Part shown: positions 48,513 to 63,540 of the stretch, piece after piece | Layout of the letters: every line of letters starts with the position of its first letter | How positions within the stretch are numbered: the stretch's first letter is position 1 | From: Cinclus cinclus | Lineage: Eukaryota > Chordata > Aves > Passeriformes > Cinclidae | DNA length: 64,000 nt | Assembly (NCBI RefSeq): GCF_963662255.1 | Contig: NC_085052.1 | Coordinates: forward strand, 17,149,151-17,213,150 | Direction: 5' to 3' | Translations under genes and position numbers: made by a program | Notes under the pieces: model-generated | What the model was told of the DNA's origin: nothing | Seen by the model: the letters and a program-made list of their open reading frames with translations, nothing else | The model's database searches: none

Positions 48513-51500
48513 GGCAGCCAGCAAACTAACAGGCCAATAAAATCACACCCCGGGTGTTCCAGCTAGAAAGCATAGGGAATTTTATTAAATCTGTTATTGA
48601 GCTTGGCATGTAAATCACCCTTTACCTGGTTCTGCCCATAATATTTATCAAGAAACAGCACTACAAAGAACTTGAGATTGTTTAGTCCTTGTAAGGGACA
48701 CATGAGAAATATATGAGCCCTTCCAGTGGGAGCATAGAGGACACTGCAAACACCCAGGCAGAGCTATGTTAGAGGTCTGCTGGAAATTAAAAGGGTTTCT
48801 CATTGGAAAAATGAAGCTGTGTGAAGATCAAAACCTTTTGATGAAACAGATTGATTTTGGCAGCAACTTCCCTTTGGGAAAATTGAAGTGAAATGACTTG
48901 CTTGGAATCATCAGTCATGTCTCATTCATGCCAATCATTCAGTGCCTCACATATTTTTCTTTCTTGAGAGACGTTGCATCAAGGCTGTGGCCAGAAATTA
49001 CACTGCAGACTGGGATGGGGAGACTACCTGGGACTGGATTCAGTACAGCAGGACTGGGGAACTGCAAAAACCACCAGGTTTTGCTGCAGAACAGGCAAAG
49101 AGCATCATGTCAGCCAACAGCTTCCCATTGCTGAAAAGGGCTCCATAATCAATATCTCACTCTCCATCACTGTTTTCCTCACACTGATGCATGAAACTGT
49201 ACAAAATACCAAATTTGCCTGAAGGAGACTGCATTTCTCAGTTAGACTCTAGCTGAAAAGACATTTGAAGAATTGTGATTAACTTTTTTATTTTTTTTTA
49301 AAGCTCACTTAGCTTAGGAGTAAACAGATGCTGTAGGAGGCCATTATTTTACAAACCCATATGCACAACTGCTAGCAAATGGACTAATTATGCTCTGAGA
49401 TAGTTACATGTGTATAAGGAGCAAGGACCATCTACTATCAGAACTCTGTGTGAGCACTGAACTACTGAGTTATTGCAATATTTTGGCTAAGCTGCCCTCA
49501 GCTGTTGTTTGTCAGGTTAATCTAATCATCCTCATGAAGTTTGCACAGAAGAAATTAGATTCAGGCACAACCTAGTAGAGCCAGGCCAAAGAGATGTTCC
49601 CAGACTATTCTATCTCCAGTTCTGGTCTGCCCTGCATATGTGCTGAACAGCAATCCCTCTCAGCTTTTTCTACCATTCCTTTATCCTTCCTCCATTACAG
49701 GTTTGACAAAATTGTTGTAAAGGCCCTTAGTGTCCCTGACTCTGCCCTTCCATTTTGGACTGCAGACTGGCACGCAGAGAAAGGAAGAGAGATCTGGAGA
49801 GCTATAGCATGGGACATGCACTTGCAAACCTGCTCCTGTGCAGATGCTGCCAGCTGGGCTGGGGCGTGATGTGTGACTGCCAGGGCTCTGCTCTGTCACT
49901 CCCAGCCACTGTCTGGCATTTCTTCTCCTCTGGGGTAACTATGTGTTGGCAACAGCCACTCCACATCTGTCCCTCAGTGCTACAGGGTGTCAGTTGTCCT
50001 CTTTCTGATGAACACTACTAAAACACAGGGGATTGAAATTATCTGCACGCATGGCTGAATCCAAGTTTCAGATAAAAAAAAGCAAATTTGAAAAGTACTT
50101 TAGCACTTCAGGTTGCCATTTTAAAATGAAAACACTTTCCTTTTTCCTTCTAAAGGAGCCTTGTCTGAAAGGTAATTGAAACAGTAAGATAATTAGAGAA
50201 AGAAAAAACAGTTCTGTGATGATTATATTTTTTTTACTGTTCTATTATAGTTCAGTTCAGTTCAGTCCAAATCAATTATCTCATCCCTTCCCGAAGTTTC
50301 CTAAATCTACTGCCAAAACCTCAGTCTCTTTCCAGTTACTTTCCATCCATACTCTCAGTCAATATCCTCTTCCTGTTCTCACCATTTACTGTTAATTGAG
50401 ACCGGATCACTTTGCTCCTCCTGCAATCTGCGTCCCTTCACCATCATTTGCCTCAGCTTCCTCAAATGATTATTTCTGAGGCTGAACTCTTTTTAGTATC
50501 CCTGCTCTAATCTGGATATCAAGCTAGGGTGGAATGTGTCTCTCTGTTCACAGTAGATCCTTCCACTTGTGAGTAGGAAAATGGCCAGGTCCTCAGCTGC
50601 TGCAACGTGGAACAGCCCCAATGCCTTCACGTGGGTCTGAGGTGTTTTACACGCCTCTGAAGAGGTGGTTCATCCAGAAAGAACACGAGATACTCTACAG
50701 GGGAAAGGTGAGCGTTGCCTTGCCTGTGGCTGATGTGTAGCCAGCTTTGTTCTGTCGATCACTTTTATTAGACTTGCTTTCCTCACAGGCAAACTTCTTA
50801 CAAGCCTTCTATTTGGGTAATCTGCTCTTCATCACCCTGCGTATTTCAATCCACATATTTACACGGCTGCGACTATGTGAGAAATTAGATCCACATCACC
50901 CCACATCTGCACTCCCACTCTGGAAAGTATTTCACTGCTGTGCTGTCAGGAATCATTACAAACCTGAGGAGCAAATACCCTCATATGAATGCCTTCAACT
51001 CGCCTCCAGGACCAGGGATGATGTATGAGCTGTGATAGGCTCTCTGCTTCCCCTGATGCTCAGAAACACAACTCCTCTCTGGAAAGAGGATGCTTATTGC
51101 TTAAACACATCTGCACTCAAGGATCAGAGTGTGATAAAGCCCTGAGCTTCCCACTGCTTGAGGCACTCCATAGCCTGGGCAAACCAAAGCATTCCAAGAG
51201 TACACGTACATATACTGGTATAACCAGAGCTCCCAGCTAGGGAGGAACAGACTCTGGTGAGATACTGCAGCAGTAAGTGCTGCCCTGGCCTGGCCTGATG
51301 ATGGCATCTTGCTTGCAGAGCGACCCGGTGGGCTGTGCTCACCTGCCAGCTGCTGCACTCCAACTGCTGAATTTATGGAGCATGCTGTGGTGCTGTCACC
51401 TGGCAGTGCCAGCTGATGTCCAGCACACACTCACTCCACGGCTACTGCTGCCCATCAGGATGCTCCCAGGGCCTTCCTGCAGGACCTCTCCTTACCTCCA

Positions 51501-54430
51501 GGGCAAAATATGGATTACAAATACCTCACAAAGGTATTAGGAGGATAATAATCCTCCTTAACATAAGAATTCTAAAGCATCTGAGTGTTTCAAACAGATG
51601 CCACTCCTGCCAAGACTCTGCTAGGCAAGGCATGAAAATTATGTGTGTGTCTTTTAAATGCACAAAGCCCATCCTGATTTTTTTTTACTTTTGTTCTTCC
51701 AGTTAATTTTTTGATGGGTAAAATCCTTCTCAACAATTTTTTTCTTCTGATAATTGTGTTTAAAAAAGAAGCCAATGGAAAAAGGTAAATTGCAGTGAGA
51801 GGAGACCCTGCTTGAATAGTCCTCAGTGTCCACTTCTTCAGCATGAAGAAACTGGGGTAAGGAATTTTCAAAGCTAGCAGTATTTTTAATAGAATTTGCA
51901 TAATTACTTTCTTAGGAGAAGGGTAAAAATCCATAAAAGCAAGAAATAAACATCCATCAGAGCGCTTCATCAGAAGATGAGTGCTAGTCACAAGAACTCC
52001 TCCAGGATCCCGGGGCTGCAGGGTCTCCCTCAGCCTGGGTGGCTCCCTGGCAGGCCCTGTGGTGGGACAGCTCCAGCTGGGTGGCTGCACAGGCATCCAA
52101 GCAGGAGCTCTTCCTTCTCCTGAGCCCAGCACACCTCTGCCCTGACCCCTCCCTCCTCACCTGGCTGAAAGGAAAGGAAAAGGGGGCTTAGGAGTGACCC
52201 AGGAGGGGTTCACCTACAGTGACTCTTGTTTCCCACCAGCAGGTGAAATCCAGGCCCTCTTGGTCTGTCATTGCCCTTTGAAGAGTTTCTGTGATTTGTC
52301 AGCTCATGGGTGACACAATGTCACATTCAGAATTAATGAGGCCAGTGAGGCCAGGAGAATGTCATTAGACTAAATGCAAATGTGGTGCTCAGATGCAGTT
52401 CCAGACCTTTGCCCCAACGCCAAATGAATTCAAGGCTAAAACTTGGAGCAAATAGCCCAGGGCATGACCCAGTTGTGGTTCACACTAAATCCAGACCTTG
52501 AACTTGGGAAAACCTTGTTATTTTTTACTTTTAATTTTCATGCACTACTTATTTTCTGTCTGAATGCCAGATATGAAAGAAGAAATGCAGAAATCCTGCA
52601 AAGGAGGTCATTCTTCAGCTCCCACCAGTCAGACCAGAAGGGAAAGCAGCTAAAAAGTCTAGATGTATTTGAAAACTTTCCAGCATTCATTTGCACAGTC
52701 TCCAAATCTGGATCAATTCCCAGTGATCATCCAATCTGCTAGGTCTTTCATGAAAATTGGTCTCAGCAAGGTCTACTCCATCACAGAAAAAAGACACCCT
52801 GTCTCCTAGGGTTGAAACAAAAGAGAATGCAAATAAATATTCACAGCGAACCTGTGCACATGGTCTTTATGTCACTTATTGCCTCTGAAATTAATTCAGA
52901 GCAGCCATAGCCTCCAGCCAGTCCACAGGTTCTTGTATTGGATGGGTGGGTAAAAGGCTCCTTTAACCTTTATTCTGAAATGGAGCATAAGCCAAAGAGA
53001 AGAAATACTGAAAAACAAAGATGAAAGGGGAAGACAGTCCAATGCAGTTTTTCTAGACATGAAAGCTCCTGGTGATAAACTTTGGCCAAAGGCTTCACTT
53101 TCAAAATATCTGTTTAAAAAAAAATATTGCTATATCTTCTGTGACTTTTTATTTGCTATAAAAGCATGAGGGATAAGCTTACTTTTCATTTCTGGTTGGT
53201 GATGTAATTTGATTTTTCTTTCTTTTCCTCTTGTTAGGCAGTATTCTTCTAAATATGATGAAACCCTTTCTATGATGAAACCCTTGTCTTTTACTTCCCA
53301 GTATAATTTCTTTTCTTCCCCACTTAGAGAGGTCCATTGCTGACCCAGAGATAAACATGTGTTCCCAGAGCATCCACAACTCCTACTGACTTCAGCATCC
53401 TCACTAAAACTAAACTGTAAAATTCAGAATTAAAATGAGGTTCAGATTTCAGCTCTGCTGTTTGGAAGCTGGGCTGACTTTTAAAAGTATATGAAATGAA
53501 GACTGGGCCACAGAGCTCCCAGCTGGTAGATACCAGGCTGTAATAGCTTTTTCTAGCACTGCCCTCCATAAAGAAATTCTGTGTCCAGAGACCTGTTAAG
53601 TGAATAACTCACTGCACAAGGAAGCAGGTTCTCTCTGTAAGCTCTGCATAAAGCTTGCATCTGCACATATCTTTCTTTTTTTTGGGTTGGTTTTATTCCT
53701 GATGGCTTATTGCCAATGCAGGGTTTGCTAGTGAAATTCACATGGGAGTAGTTTTGGAAGCCTAAAAATCAATCATGAATTTAAGCTTCCCCCATAGCTC
53801 CAGTCTTTCTGTAGGAATAACACCCCTTCACCACCCTCCCTTCTCCTCAGTTTGCATTGCTCTGGTACGTTATTTATCAATAAAAATTCCACAGCCAACA
53901 CATAATTGGATTTCTATAGGAGCTTTCAAAACTGAGCTGCACTGAGTTGCAAGAGGCAGACAATTAACTTGACAGAGGAGTTAGCACTTGAGGCTTGAAT
54001 CTCTATTCATTGCCTGCTTCTTTTCAGAGCAATCATTTTCTCATTTTATTCTGGTTGTGGAAGGAGCAGGTGAAAACAAGCCTGTTTCTTTAGCAGCCAG
54101 CTCTGGTGGCTGGCTGATACTCAGTGGAGGACCAGTCAAGTAAAATGCTGGAAACCTCTTCTGGCAATGGGTTTCAAGCTGATTAATGGGAAGGGATTCA
54201 GGTAAGACAAGAACATACAAGAGGCTGCAGATTTATTTAAGAGTACACCTTATCTGGAAAATCCAGTGTCATAGGTGAGATGGGAAGCACAAATACTTTG
54301 GGCTTTGCCCACAGCAATAACACTTGTCTGGACCAGAGCAGCTTCCTTCTGATGAATGGTGTGAAACACAAATTCAGAGCACTGTATCTTCCATCTGCCA
54401 CCACAGGCTTTCCCACAGCATAGGACAGAC

Positions 54431-54457
54431 ATCCAAACTACTCATCCAAACTACTGT
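54431..54457. repeat. 14-bp tandem duplication
   Basis: CATCCAAACTACT appears twice in succession (CATCCAAACTACTCATCC and on). Confidence 0.85.
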
Positions 54458-54586
54458 GAAACCAGCTCAGTAAAGAAGCATATGAGTCCTTTCCAGGTTG
54501 CTTTCTAGCCCTTTCTTCTGCTTCATTGTTTCAAGCCTTTGTGTTAGAGGGGCAGAGGAGGCTCCACTCTTCCCTGAGGCAGGTAA

Positions 54587-54660
54587 GTGATGCAGATGGA
54601 GATGCAGATGGAGATGGAGATGCAGATGGAAATGGAGATGCAGATGCAGATGCAGATAGA
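54587..54660. repeat. GATGCA/GATGGA hexanucleotide repeat
   Basis: About twelve 6-bp units, mixing GATGCA and GATGGA. In-phase hexamers keep frames open (Asp/Ala/Gly on +, His/Leu on -), which explains short open frames here. No gene context. Confidence 0.92.
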
Positions 54661-57603
54661 TGGCACCAGGAGTCTGACTGTTCTCCCCTCCCTCCCAGTC
54701 CCTCTCACAGTGTTGTTGTGACTCCCACAGGGCCATGCATAGCCCAAGGGCAGAGGTTACCAAGCAGATGAATTTTTAGCTGTAAGAAACACAGGCAATC
54801 CAGACTGGTGCGTGGCTGGTGAAAGGCAGGGTGTCACCAGTGTCACTGGCAGCACTTCTCATCAGCATCACAGCTGGCAGTGTAACCAGGTATTAATGTC
54901 ACCACTGCACAGTGTCCAGCAACAAAAGACCAAGGTCCTGCACTGCTGAGCTGTGCAATGAGCTTCCTGACTTCATTACATGTTTGCAAGAGAGCAGAAC
55001 CAAAGCTGGGAGTTACTTTGTGCCACTGGGGAAATCCCTCTGGGCTCACAAGGTGATCTCTCCCTTTACCCACCCGTGCAGTTCTCTCACCCAAGGCCCT
55101 TCCTGCCCTGCTGGGGCTGGGCTGGGCTCCATTCCAGGGATGCCTCAGCAATGTCTGCATTCTCTTGCAGTTGTTTCACCTCTGTCCCACCGTGGCTGTC
55201 AGCTGCTCCCCCCTCCAACACCTTTTCCAATAGCTGTCCTTTGTCAATCCAGGAATGAAGGCAAGAGAAGTCCTCCTTTGCTAAGTGCCCTTCCTATATC
55301 CTCCAGGCATTTACTTCCCTGTGCCCGTCAGGTGTCATGCTCCCAGATCTCTTTTCCATCTCACGTAGCAAGCCCACTCATGAAGCCCTGGCAAGGACTG
55401 TGTCTGAGGCTGATTTCCTAGCTGGAACCACAAAGGACAGGACTGCCTTGGGGCTGTGGGGAGTGCAGGCATTTCTGATGAAGCAGGTGAGGTTACGCAT
55501 TAGATTCAGGTCTAAACCAAACTTTCAACTCCAAACAGTTCTGAAATGAACCTCAGGGCTGAATTTGGCTTTAAGCTTGATTAGGTTCCTACTGTGAAAA
55601 GGAGCCAGAGCTGAGTACCATGAGTACCTTTGGAGCTGGGCTGTCTTGAACCCTTTAAATGAAACACAAGCTGTATTTTTTAGCTCTCCTGTCTGAGATC
55701 TTAGAGCTGCACTCCGGCACAGCTTGAGGTGGAGGGTCTGCATGCCACTGTCTTGGCCTGGGCCACCCACCTCTGTGTCCTTCTGCTAGCAGTGACCAAG
55801 GGGAAGGCCAGTTCTGTTGCAGACAACATAATTGCTTTACAATTTGCTTCCTGTTTGAACAAAACCAGCAGACCAAATTACTGAACCATTTTAAAGAGAA
55901 AGAATTGAATTAAGGATATGGAAACAACATTTTTGAGGCATTCTCAACAAAGATAAAAAAAAAAGGCAAAACTGATGAGAGCAGCTTTTTCCATCTCAAA
56001 TGAATGTTTTGAAACAAAATAACTTTATTTTGCTCCAAAGCTCAAGTGGAGGCAAGTTTTCTTTTAGCTTCATTTCATCTCCCTGGAATATTGAAAAACA
56101 TCTGTCACGATGGGCAGGTCCCTTTTTCCTCCCCACAAATACTACTTTCACTTGAAACCACATTTTCTGATAGAAAAACTTCTCAGGCAAAAGATCAGTG
56201 TTTGTGAGAGTGTACACAGAGACGTCTGAAAATGAGCTATAATTCAGTGCAATGCCTCCATTCAAGGAGAACTTCTGCAGCCATTTGAGTCCCCTCAGTA
56301 CACAGGCTTGTAAAGAGAACACAAAGGCCTCCTGCTCCCAACAACCCCGGCAGATGGAAATAATCTGTGCTGTTTACGTTTCATTTTACAACCTGGAGAA
56401 ATGGGGCAGGTGGTGACACAGTTACCTTCACCCAGACTTTAAAGCAATTGTGGTCCCCGTGGTGCCCAAGGGCAGCTTTCCCCTCCAGCAGAGCCGGACA
56501 AAGGTAACAGTGAATGGGTGGGTGATAACAAACATTTTGTGCAGCCCCCTCCTCTCCTGTGCCCATGCAGGGACCCCCTGTTTTCCTGTGCTTGCCCGCA
56601 GCAGGAAACCCCTGCCCTAAGTTGTGCCTTGGGACAGCCTCTGCTGGTTTCTCACCATCCACAGCAAAACTCAGAGCCAAGCTAGGACACAAATGCTGCT
56701 CCCAGTCTCTAACCTCATCTCTCTTTTTTTGCCTGATTTCAGTATGGCAATTTGCAGTCTACTACTGATATTTTTTCTTACTGTAAAATTCTGCTTGGAT
56801 ATGAAACTATTACTTCTTCCCTTGCAAATTATTTTATTTTACTTATTCATGTACTTCTGGCAGGTCAGAAGGCAGGGGCTAAGTTATACAGTGATTTTCA
56901 AGTGAGACCACTCAGCTTTGGCAGGGCCTGTGCTCCCCACCCCTGGTCCCTGTGTTGGACGAGGTTCAGTTCAGGGATGACTTGTGCAGAGAGGATGTAT
57001 AGATGAGGTGATCTGGGACCTGCTTATTCCTTTACTAAATGATAAGAAAGGAATCAGAGGTCTCTCACCCCTGCCTTGCCTTTGTTTCTGAAATATGCCT
57101 TGGTATCTGAAGGGAGAAGACAATTATGTTTCATAAAAATACCACTTGGCTTTGTAAAAAATATTGTAATCTTCTTATCCTCTTCCGTTTTTCAAGAAGA
57201 TTCATGGAAAGGGAGGGAAAAAAGTGAGTGGGCTTTTGAAAAAGTGTTTTAAATAAAAAGTTTCAGGTGTGTATTTCAGTTTTCAAAAAAACCCCCATGC
57301 TTGAAGCAGAAAAATAAAAAAGAACGAAATATAGGGGAGGGAGGATACAGGGGAGAAGAAAAGTCACATTTGTCGTTGTCCAAAGTGAAGATCTAGTTTG
57401 AGCAGCAAGCATTATGCAGTCAATCCATATGCCCATCATTCTCTTCCCAAACACATTCAAAAATCAAAGCTTTTTTTGGCAAAGGATTTGCCTACACACA
57501 TTATGTTGTTTTAAGGGAACATGGAAGTAGTACACATCTCACACAACTGTAGAACATTGTTTTCCTTGTAGAAATGCACCTTCAAGCTGGATTGCTCATT
57601 CCA

Positions 57604-57657
57604 GGAGCCATATGGGGATATGTTGTGTAAGGAGCCATCTGGGGATATGATATGTAA
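57604..57657. repeat. 27-bp tandem duplication
   Basis: GGAGCCATATGGGGATATG-type unit at 57604-57630, repeated at 57631-57657 with three or so changes. Confidence 0.9.
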
Positions 57658-60600
57658 GACATCCTTCATTTGATATAAGCTCATTCACATTGAATGTTGC
57701 ACATCTCATCCATAAGTAAAAACCCCACATTCCTGACCAAAGCTGTTGTGGGGTTACAGAGCTGGCCTTAAAACGAGCTAGCCTTGCTATGGGAAAAGTG
57801 ACACATTTGTGAGGGCCCAGTTTCCAAGCTCCCCTCCAAGCCCTTCAAACCATTTCTGACTGCAGCAAGGCGACCAAAGAAGAAAGTGCTCTTTTAGTTT
57901 ATGATTCTATCAGTACCAGGGTGTTTGCTGCACTGGCCTCATACTCCCATCTCACATAGCTCCAACAGAAAAGCATTAGGCCAAAGAGTATTTCCTTGTA
58001 GTGAAAGGAAAGCTGTCAGGCAGAGAGTACCAACACAGTGCCAAGAATGGGCTGCTTGATGTGCACAGCCTGCAGGACTGCTCCTTTCAGCGCTGTTGAT
58101 AGGATGGACAATAATCCAGTCAATAACATGGAGCTATCACATCTATCAGTGGGGACACTGTCCCAAAAGGAAGCTCTGCAATCAGAAGTCTGATTAGAGG
58201 CAGGAAGAGAGATTACAGCCTAGGAAAACATGTTGAGCGAGAAGACACTGAAAATAGTGGGACTTGCTTTACAGCAGAGATAAAAAACTAGGAATGTTAT
58301 AGAAGTAGACAGGACTATCAGAGCTGTATAGAAGCCAGATCATCACAGAGCTTCTGTTGCTGTGTCTCCTAACACAGGAACATCCTGGATGTGCACAAAT
58401 ACACTGTGGAATTGAGTCATAATGTTTGAATGCATCTAGGGGAATGGCTTCTCCTCATGCTACATTTGATGTCTGGAGATAGAGAGGTTCAGAGTAAAAT
58501 AGGACACTCCTCAAAGCTATAGGAATATTCACTATTATATTAATGCATTTTTATAAACAAGAGTTTAGGGACAGTTATAATGTTGGCAGACAACTGCTAA
58601 TAATGTAAATTAGTAAGCAGGTTCCCCAGCGGGCAGTTTCCCTCTTCCTTAGGAGCACCTGGCTCTGAATACAACCAGAGTTGGGATATTGATGCAGATG
58701 TCCCAGGCAATTTGGCAAGCCTCAGATTTTCCCCTCCTGAAATTATTCCTTTAAGTCAACTAAGGTTCAAAATGCTCAGTTTTCTGTCTTCTCTCCTCTG
58801 AATTTTCTCAATATCTACTGCTGACTTCCTTGCATGGGGCTGGTGCTAGCACACCAGGGTCCTCTAACCTCCATCCATGCTCCTATAAACTGCGACATCT
58901 GAAGTTAGTGAGAGTATTTTTATACACATCTTTGTTTGTAGCCAGGCCTTGCTTTGCAGCGTTTCCAGACCAGACACAAACCTCTGGAGAAAGTTTGGGC
59001 TTGAGGGATTTGCAGCTTCATTTTGCTCACTGTAGAAGTTGGAATAACTTGGATAAACACTGGTTAATCAGTACAACTCCTTGTGCTTATCTGCCACAAA
59101 CCCAGGCTGCCTACTCACTACTATTTCTCCAGCACTAGTTTTCACCAGACATAATCACAAACATTCCTGTTTCCTGATAACATGCAGAGGAGCGAAGTTG
59201 ATTCAGGAAAGTTTTTTCATGCATAAGAGCACAGGCAGCTGGAGCTGCTGCTTGTGCCCACAGCTGATGTTTCAAGGTGCTTGCCAGAGCCATCTTGAAT
59301 TCCAGCTGGAGAGATAGGGAGCTGAGGAAGCGTGACTTCTGAAGAGCAGAGATTGCCTGGGATAAGCACTTGTAAGCCACTGAAGTAGGTCTCTTGAATT
59401 TCCCTTCCCAATAGCACCCTGAAGTGTGTGCATGGGATGGTGACACAAGAGGAGCAAAGAACTGACTGGAGGAGTTGCACACTTCTGAATGGATGCTGGA
59501 CTGTAGCAGATTTTTGGTGAGCCTGGTAAATTCAGCAAATTTTAGGTTTATAGAAGGAGCAGAATTATTTTAGGAGCTTTCTTCTGCTGAGGGAAAGATC
59601 CCTGATTTCTGGTGGGCTTTCCCCACGCCACCTGTAGATCCTGGTCTCAGGTGACATGGCTGGGTGAGCACTCTCACCTCCCCTCTGCCCCTCCTGTCTA
59701 CTTCCCTGTCTCTACCTTGAATTGTCTGGCAGTGCTGTCAGCCCACCCTGACTCCCTGTGCTTCTGACCCTGGGACTGGACTGGGGAAGCCCCGGGCTCC
59801 TGCAGGCACAAGTTAGAAATCCCAGATTTGCAAAGTGCAAGGTTGGCACCCCCAGGATGCTGCTCAGGCTGGCTTGGACCAGCACTAGGATCCATCACTA
59901 GGACCTGCTGAGGCTTGGACAGCAGACCTGCCATCTCCACATCAGATTGCCACCCTTGGACGTGGAGAACGTGGGAGAATAAATTCTAGAGTGCAGGTCA
60001 CAAGATTACATGTTCGCATACATTAATTTACATCCATTTCTAGCTCTCCTACCTTTAAAAAGAAATTTCTGTTTATTTATTTTCTCATGTTACCAGTGAC
60101 ATTAAAAGTTTAGCAGCAGCTGCTGCCAAAAGAATGATCCAGTTTATAAGCCCAGTGAAGAACGACCTTTTACATAATTGGAGATAAATATATCTTTGTT
60201 CCCCAAGCAGAAGAAATTATTTCATTCAGTAAAGTAACTGAGCAAGGAAATGTCTTCTCTCAAAAGTGTTCAAGAAGTGCTAGTAATGCAGAATGCAATC
60301 ACCACAACAGATTTATTTAGCCCTTCTTTCTCCATCACTTGTCATATACTTTTAAAAATAAAATGACTCCCGAAGGGACCAATTCACAAGACATTTATAC
60401 AAAAGTTATGTCCAGCCAGAGCAGATGGAATGCAGATAGTGCAATATGACAGGGGAGCAGATGTTTTCTAATCATTCCTGCATCATTTCTGGTCACTAGC
60501 CAGTTGTATTGGGATTACCCAGTCCCCACACACAAGCAGCATGTCTTTGCACTCTGCACAGACACTTGGTAATCCAGATGCCTGCTTGGGAGAAAATTAG

Positions 60601-60927
60601 GAGTCTCAGCACTGGTATTTTTATGATGCCTTGCTGTTGCATCTCGTTTAATTGGTGAACAAAGGGAATGAGTATTGGAACTTAAATCACACTTTTCACA
60701 GCCGTCTCCAGCACTGGTATGGCTGCTCTGGAGCTCTCTCCACCTCCAGGGGAGTGGAGCAGCCCTGCAGGGCTGTGTGTGGTTCCCAGCTGGCTCCTGG
60801 CCACTGTATCTCAATCCTGCCCTGGGATAATATCATTTTTGTGTGCTCACTGGCATTTCTAAGTAACTCTTTGAATTCTATATTCTATTAAATTTTTTAT
60901 TGTTGTTGCTGTTGTTTTGGTTTGGTG

Positions 60928-60945
60928 TTTTTTTTTTTTTTTTTT
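60928..60945. repeat. Poly(T) run after TTG-rich stretch
   Basis: TGTTGTTGCTGTTG followed by a run of about 18 T. Simple sequence only. Confidence 0.9.
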
Positions 60946-63540
60946 AGCCTATGCTGTCATGGATTGAACCACAATGGCATTTCCTGAGTTAAGGCAGAAC
61001 TGCTTTCATTCAAGATATTACATGGATAGAAATCCCACTCTCTATGACCTTCATTTTACTGTATGAAGGTTCCTATTTATTTGCAGTAAAGTGGTACCTG
61101 AAGTGGGCAAAGAGATTTGTGTTTTTTCACAAGCTCCTGGGCTGGTTTGTGCCTTCTGGGCTTAGGGCTGTGTGTTGTGCCTTCCTTACACCAGTCCCTC
61201 ACCTAGCTGGTCTCAACTGCGCCTGCAGATATTGCACTCAAACCTCAAGGCTGCAAAGCTGGTACAAGTTTAGGGCTGTTACCAGTTTAGGCACATCTGA
61301 GAAGAGTCCTAAATTCTTTATAGTGCACTCCATACACATATATCCCTGTGTGTAGGCACAAATATTTTGTAGCTGGTCTACATAGGTACAATCTTTCCTT
61401 CCCAGGAATTAGCAGATAAATTTCTGCCTCTAAAATAAATCCAGAACTTTTTATAAAACTTCATGGTTGAAGGACTATGATTTTAGTGTAGACAAGGACC
61501 AGTCTGGGAAACATCACTGAAAAGGTTGCCTATAATAAGTATATTAGATGCTATATAGAATGGAGGTGACGGCACACCATCCATGAATGCTTTCATACTG
61601 AGAGATAACAGAGTGCAATTATTTTCTTCTTTGGCTTTCTTGTCTTCAGCAGCAAGGAAAGGGCCTAAGTAATGAACATGATTTGTAGGAGACTTTTCAC
61701 TGTCTCCAGTTGGATGAGAACTACAGGGCAAACAGAGGTGATAGAGACTCTGTCAGCCAGCTCAGGGACAGAGAGATACTGGGCTTCTTGGGAAAAAGCA
61801 GGAAGGCAAAATCCTGGTGCTCAGGATTCCAGTAATGTTATCACTGCTGATAGTGACACACAGATGAATGTCTCAGACCAGCTGTACTTAGTCTGTGAGA
61901 TCTCATGTTAGGGTTTCACAGGTCTAAGAGTTTCCATCCCTTAGCTGGATTTGTGTGGCCAACATGTGGTCCTTCCCATTGTCTTCCTAGGAAGCAGTGG
62001 GACTGGCATGCTCCACTGCCATGGCCAGCCTTGGCTGGGAAGCGCTCCTAGAGCAAAGGGTGTTTAATTGCTCACACATACCCAGGGAGGAGAGCTGGGA
62101 TGCCTCTGGGTCAGAGTATTCCTGGAGGTAGATGGAGAATCAGGGCTTGTTACTGCCTTGTGTCAGGCCCCTCCTGGTGCTCGGGCTACTTTGCTCTTCA
62201 GATCCCTTCAGCCAAGCCCTGCTCAGGAGGGTGCAGTGTACAGCAGACTTTGTGTGGGTGGGTCAGCTCACAGCAGAGTGATGCTAACCCAAGAACAGAG
62301 CCAACAGCTTTGCTTTCCCAAGGATGATGCAAAGATAAAACAAATTATAGTTAAAAATATTTCTTCAATGTGAAATCTGCAAGTTGTCAGGAACATGGAA
62401 TTACTATTACAATTCTGTCGTGCTCTCAGCTACACCATAAAAAGAAGGTCACCAGGATCCTTCTGTTGATGACAGCAGACATGGCTATTGCTCTAGGTGT
62501 GGCAGCAGCAAGACAGTCATTAGACAGAGGAACTTCTTCAGAGAAAATAGTTTCATTTTCCCAGCCTGGAAAATATTGTTTGTCTTGAGAGCAGGACCAA
62601 TCAAGTGGCATAAACTCTGCAAGGGCTTGAAAAATTCATATCCACACTTAACCTTTCTGTTTTCACCTCTGAGAGATCATTTCCCGGGAAAAAATAACCT
62701 GGTCATTTGTGAATCCATTGGGCAAACACAGCCCTTTCATGGTCTTCTTGTTAGCTTCAGACATCCACAATAGATGAGCAGATGCCAGCATCTGAGTCAG
62801 GGGTTACAGTGGGTGCAGTAGAGGTCAAATATAAAAGTCTCCTAAGTGTTGCCTGTGACTGTAATTCAGCAAAACACTGAAACATGTGCTTAGCCTGAAA
62901 CTGTAACACAAGCAATAGTGACTTGTCTACTTAAAGCTGGGCATGTGGTTAAGTATTTTGTTGGCTCAAAGCCAGCATGTACAGTATGAGGCTACCAGAG
63001 CAGTAATCAGCAGTGGGGACTGAATGCGCATGCATGAGGAGTGAAGGCATCCCCCTGATCCCTGAACTGAGCTCTTCAGGCTGCCTTTATGAAGCAGGTT
63101 GTCACAATAACCCCTAGAAGGAGGCAGCAGAATGATGGCCCAGGTTTAGCCTGGCGATGCCTCCTGGCACAAGGATGTAAGCCCCTGTGTAACTTGCACA
63201 GGTTGGTACCTTTACCATCAAGGTGGTTGGGTCCTCCTGCCCCGTTTAGCTGTGACATGGGCGAGCACAGAATGAACAGAGAAGTTGTGACCTGCCAAAA
63301 CAAGGAATGCAATCCCTAAATTTTGGGTCGTGTCCTGAAGAGCAGCTGCAAAGGCAGGGCTACATATGCACAGGGTTGCTTGGAAAGAGACCAGAGCCGT
63401 GTTTAGCAAAAGATGATTTGCTTGTTCTTCGTAAATGTGCAAATTGCAGCAAAAACAGTGACTCACAACAGCACTGGACTTTCTTCCCCTCCTTCCAGAA
63501 ATAGGACTAGACATCTTGAGCCCTGCTAAATGCTCAGGGC

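Noticed and set aside
51590..52132. 180-codon minus-strand frame
   Set aside because: No motif, signal or family resemblance. A frame this long is expected now and then by chance in 64 kb.
54526..54771. Asp-rich frame (+) and His/Leu-rich frames (-) with a GGTAAGT-like site nearby
   Set aside because: Produced by the GATGCA/GATGGA hexamer repeat. The splice-like motif has no partner exon.
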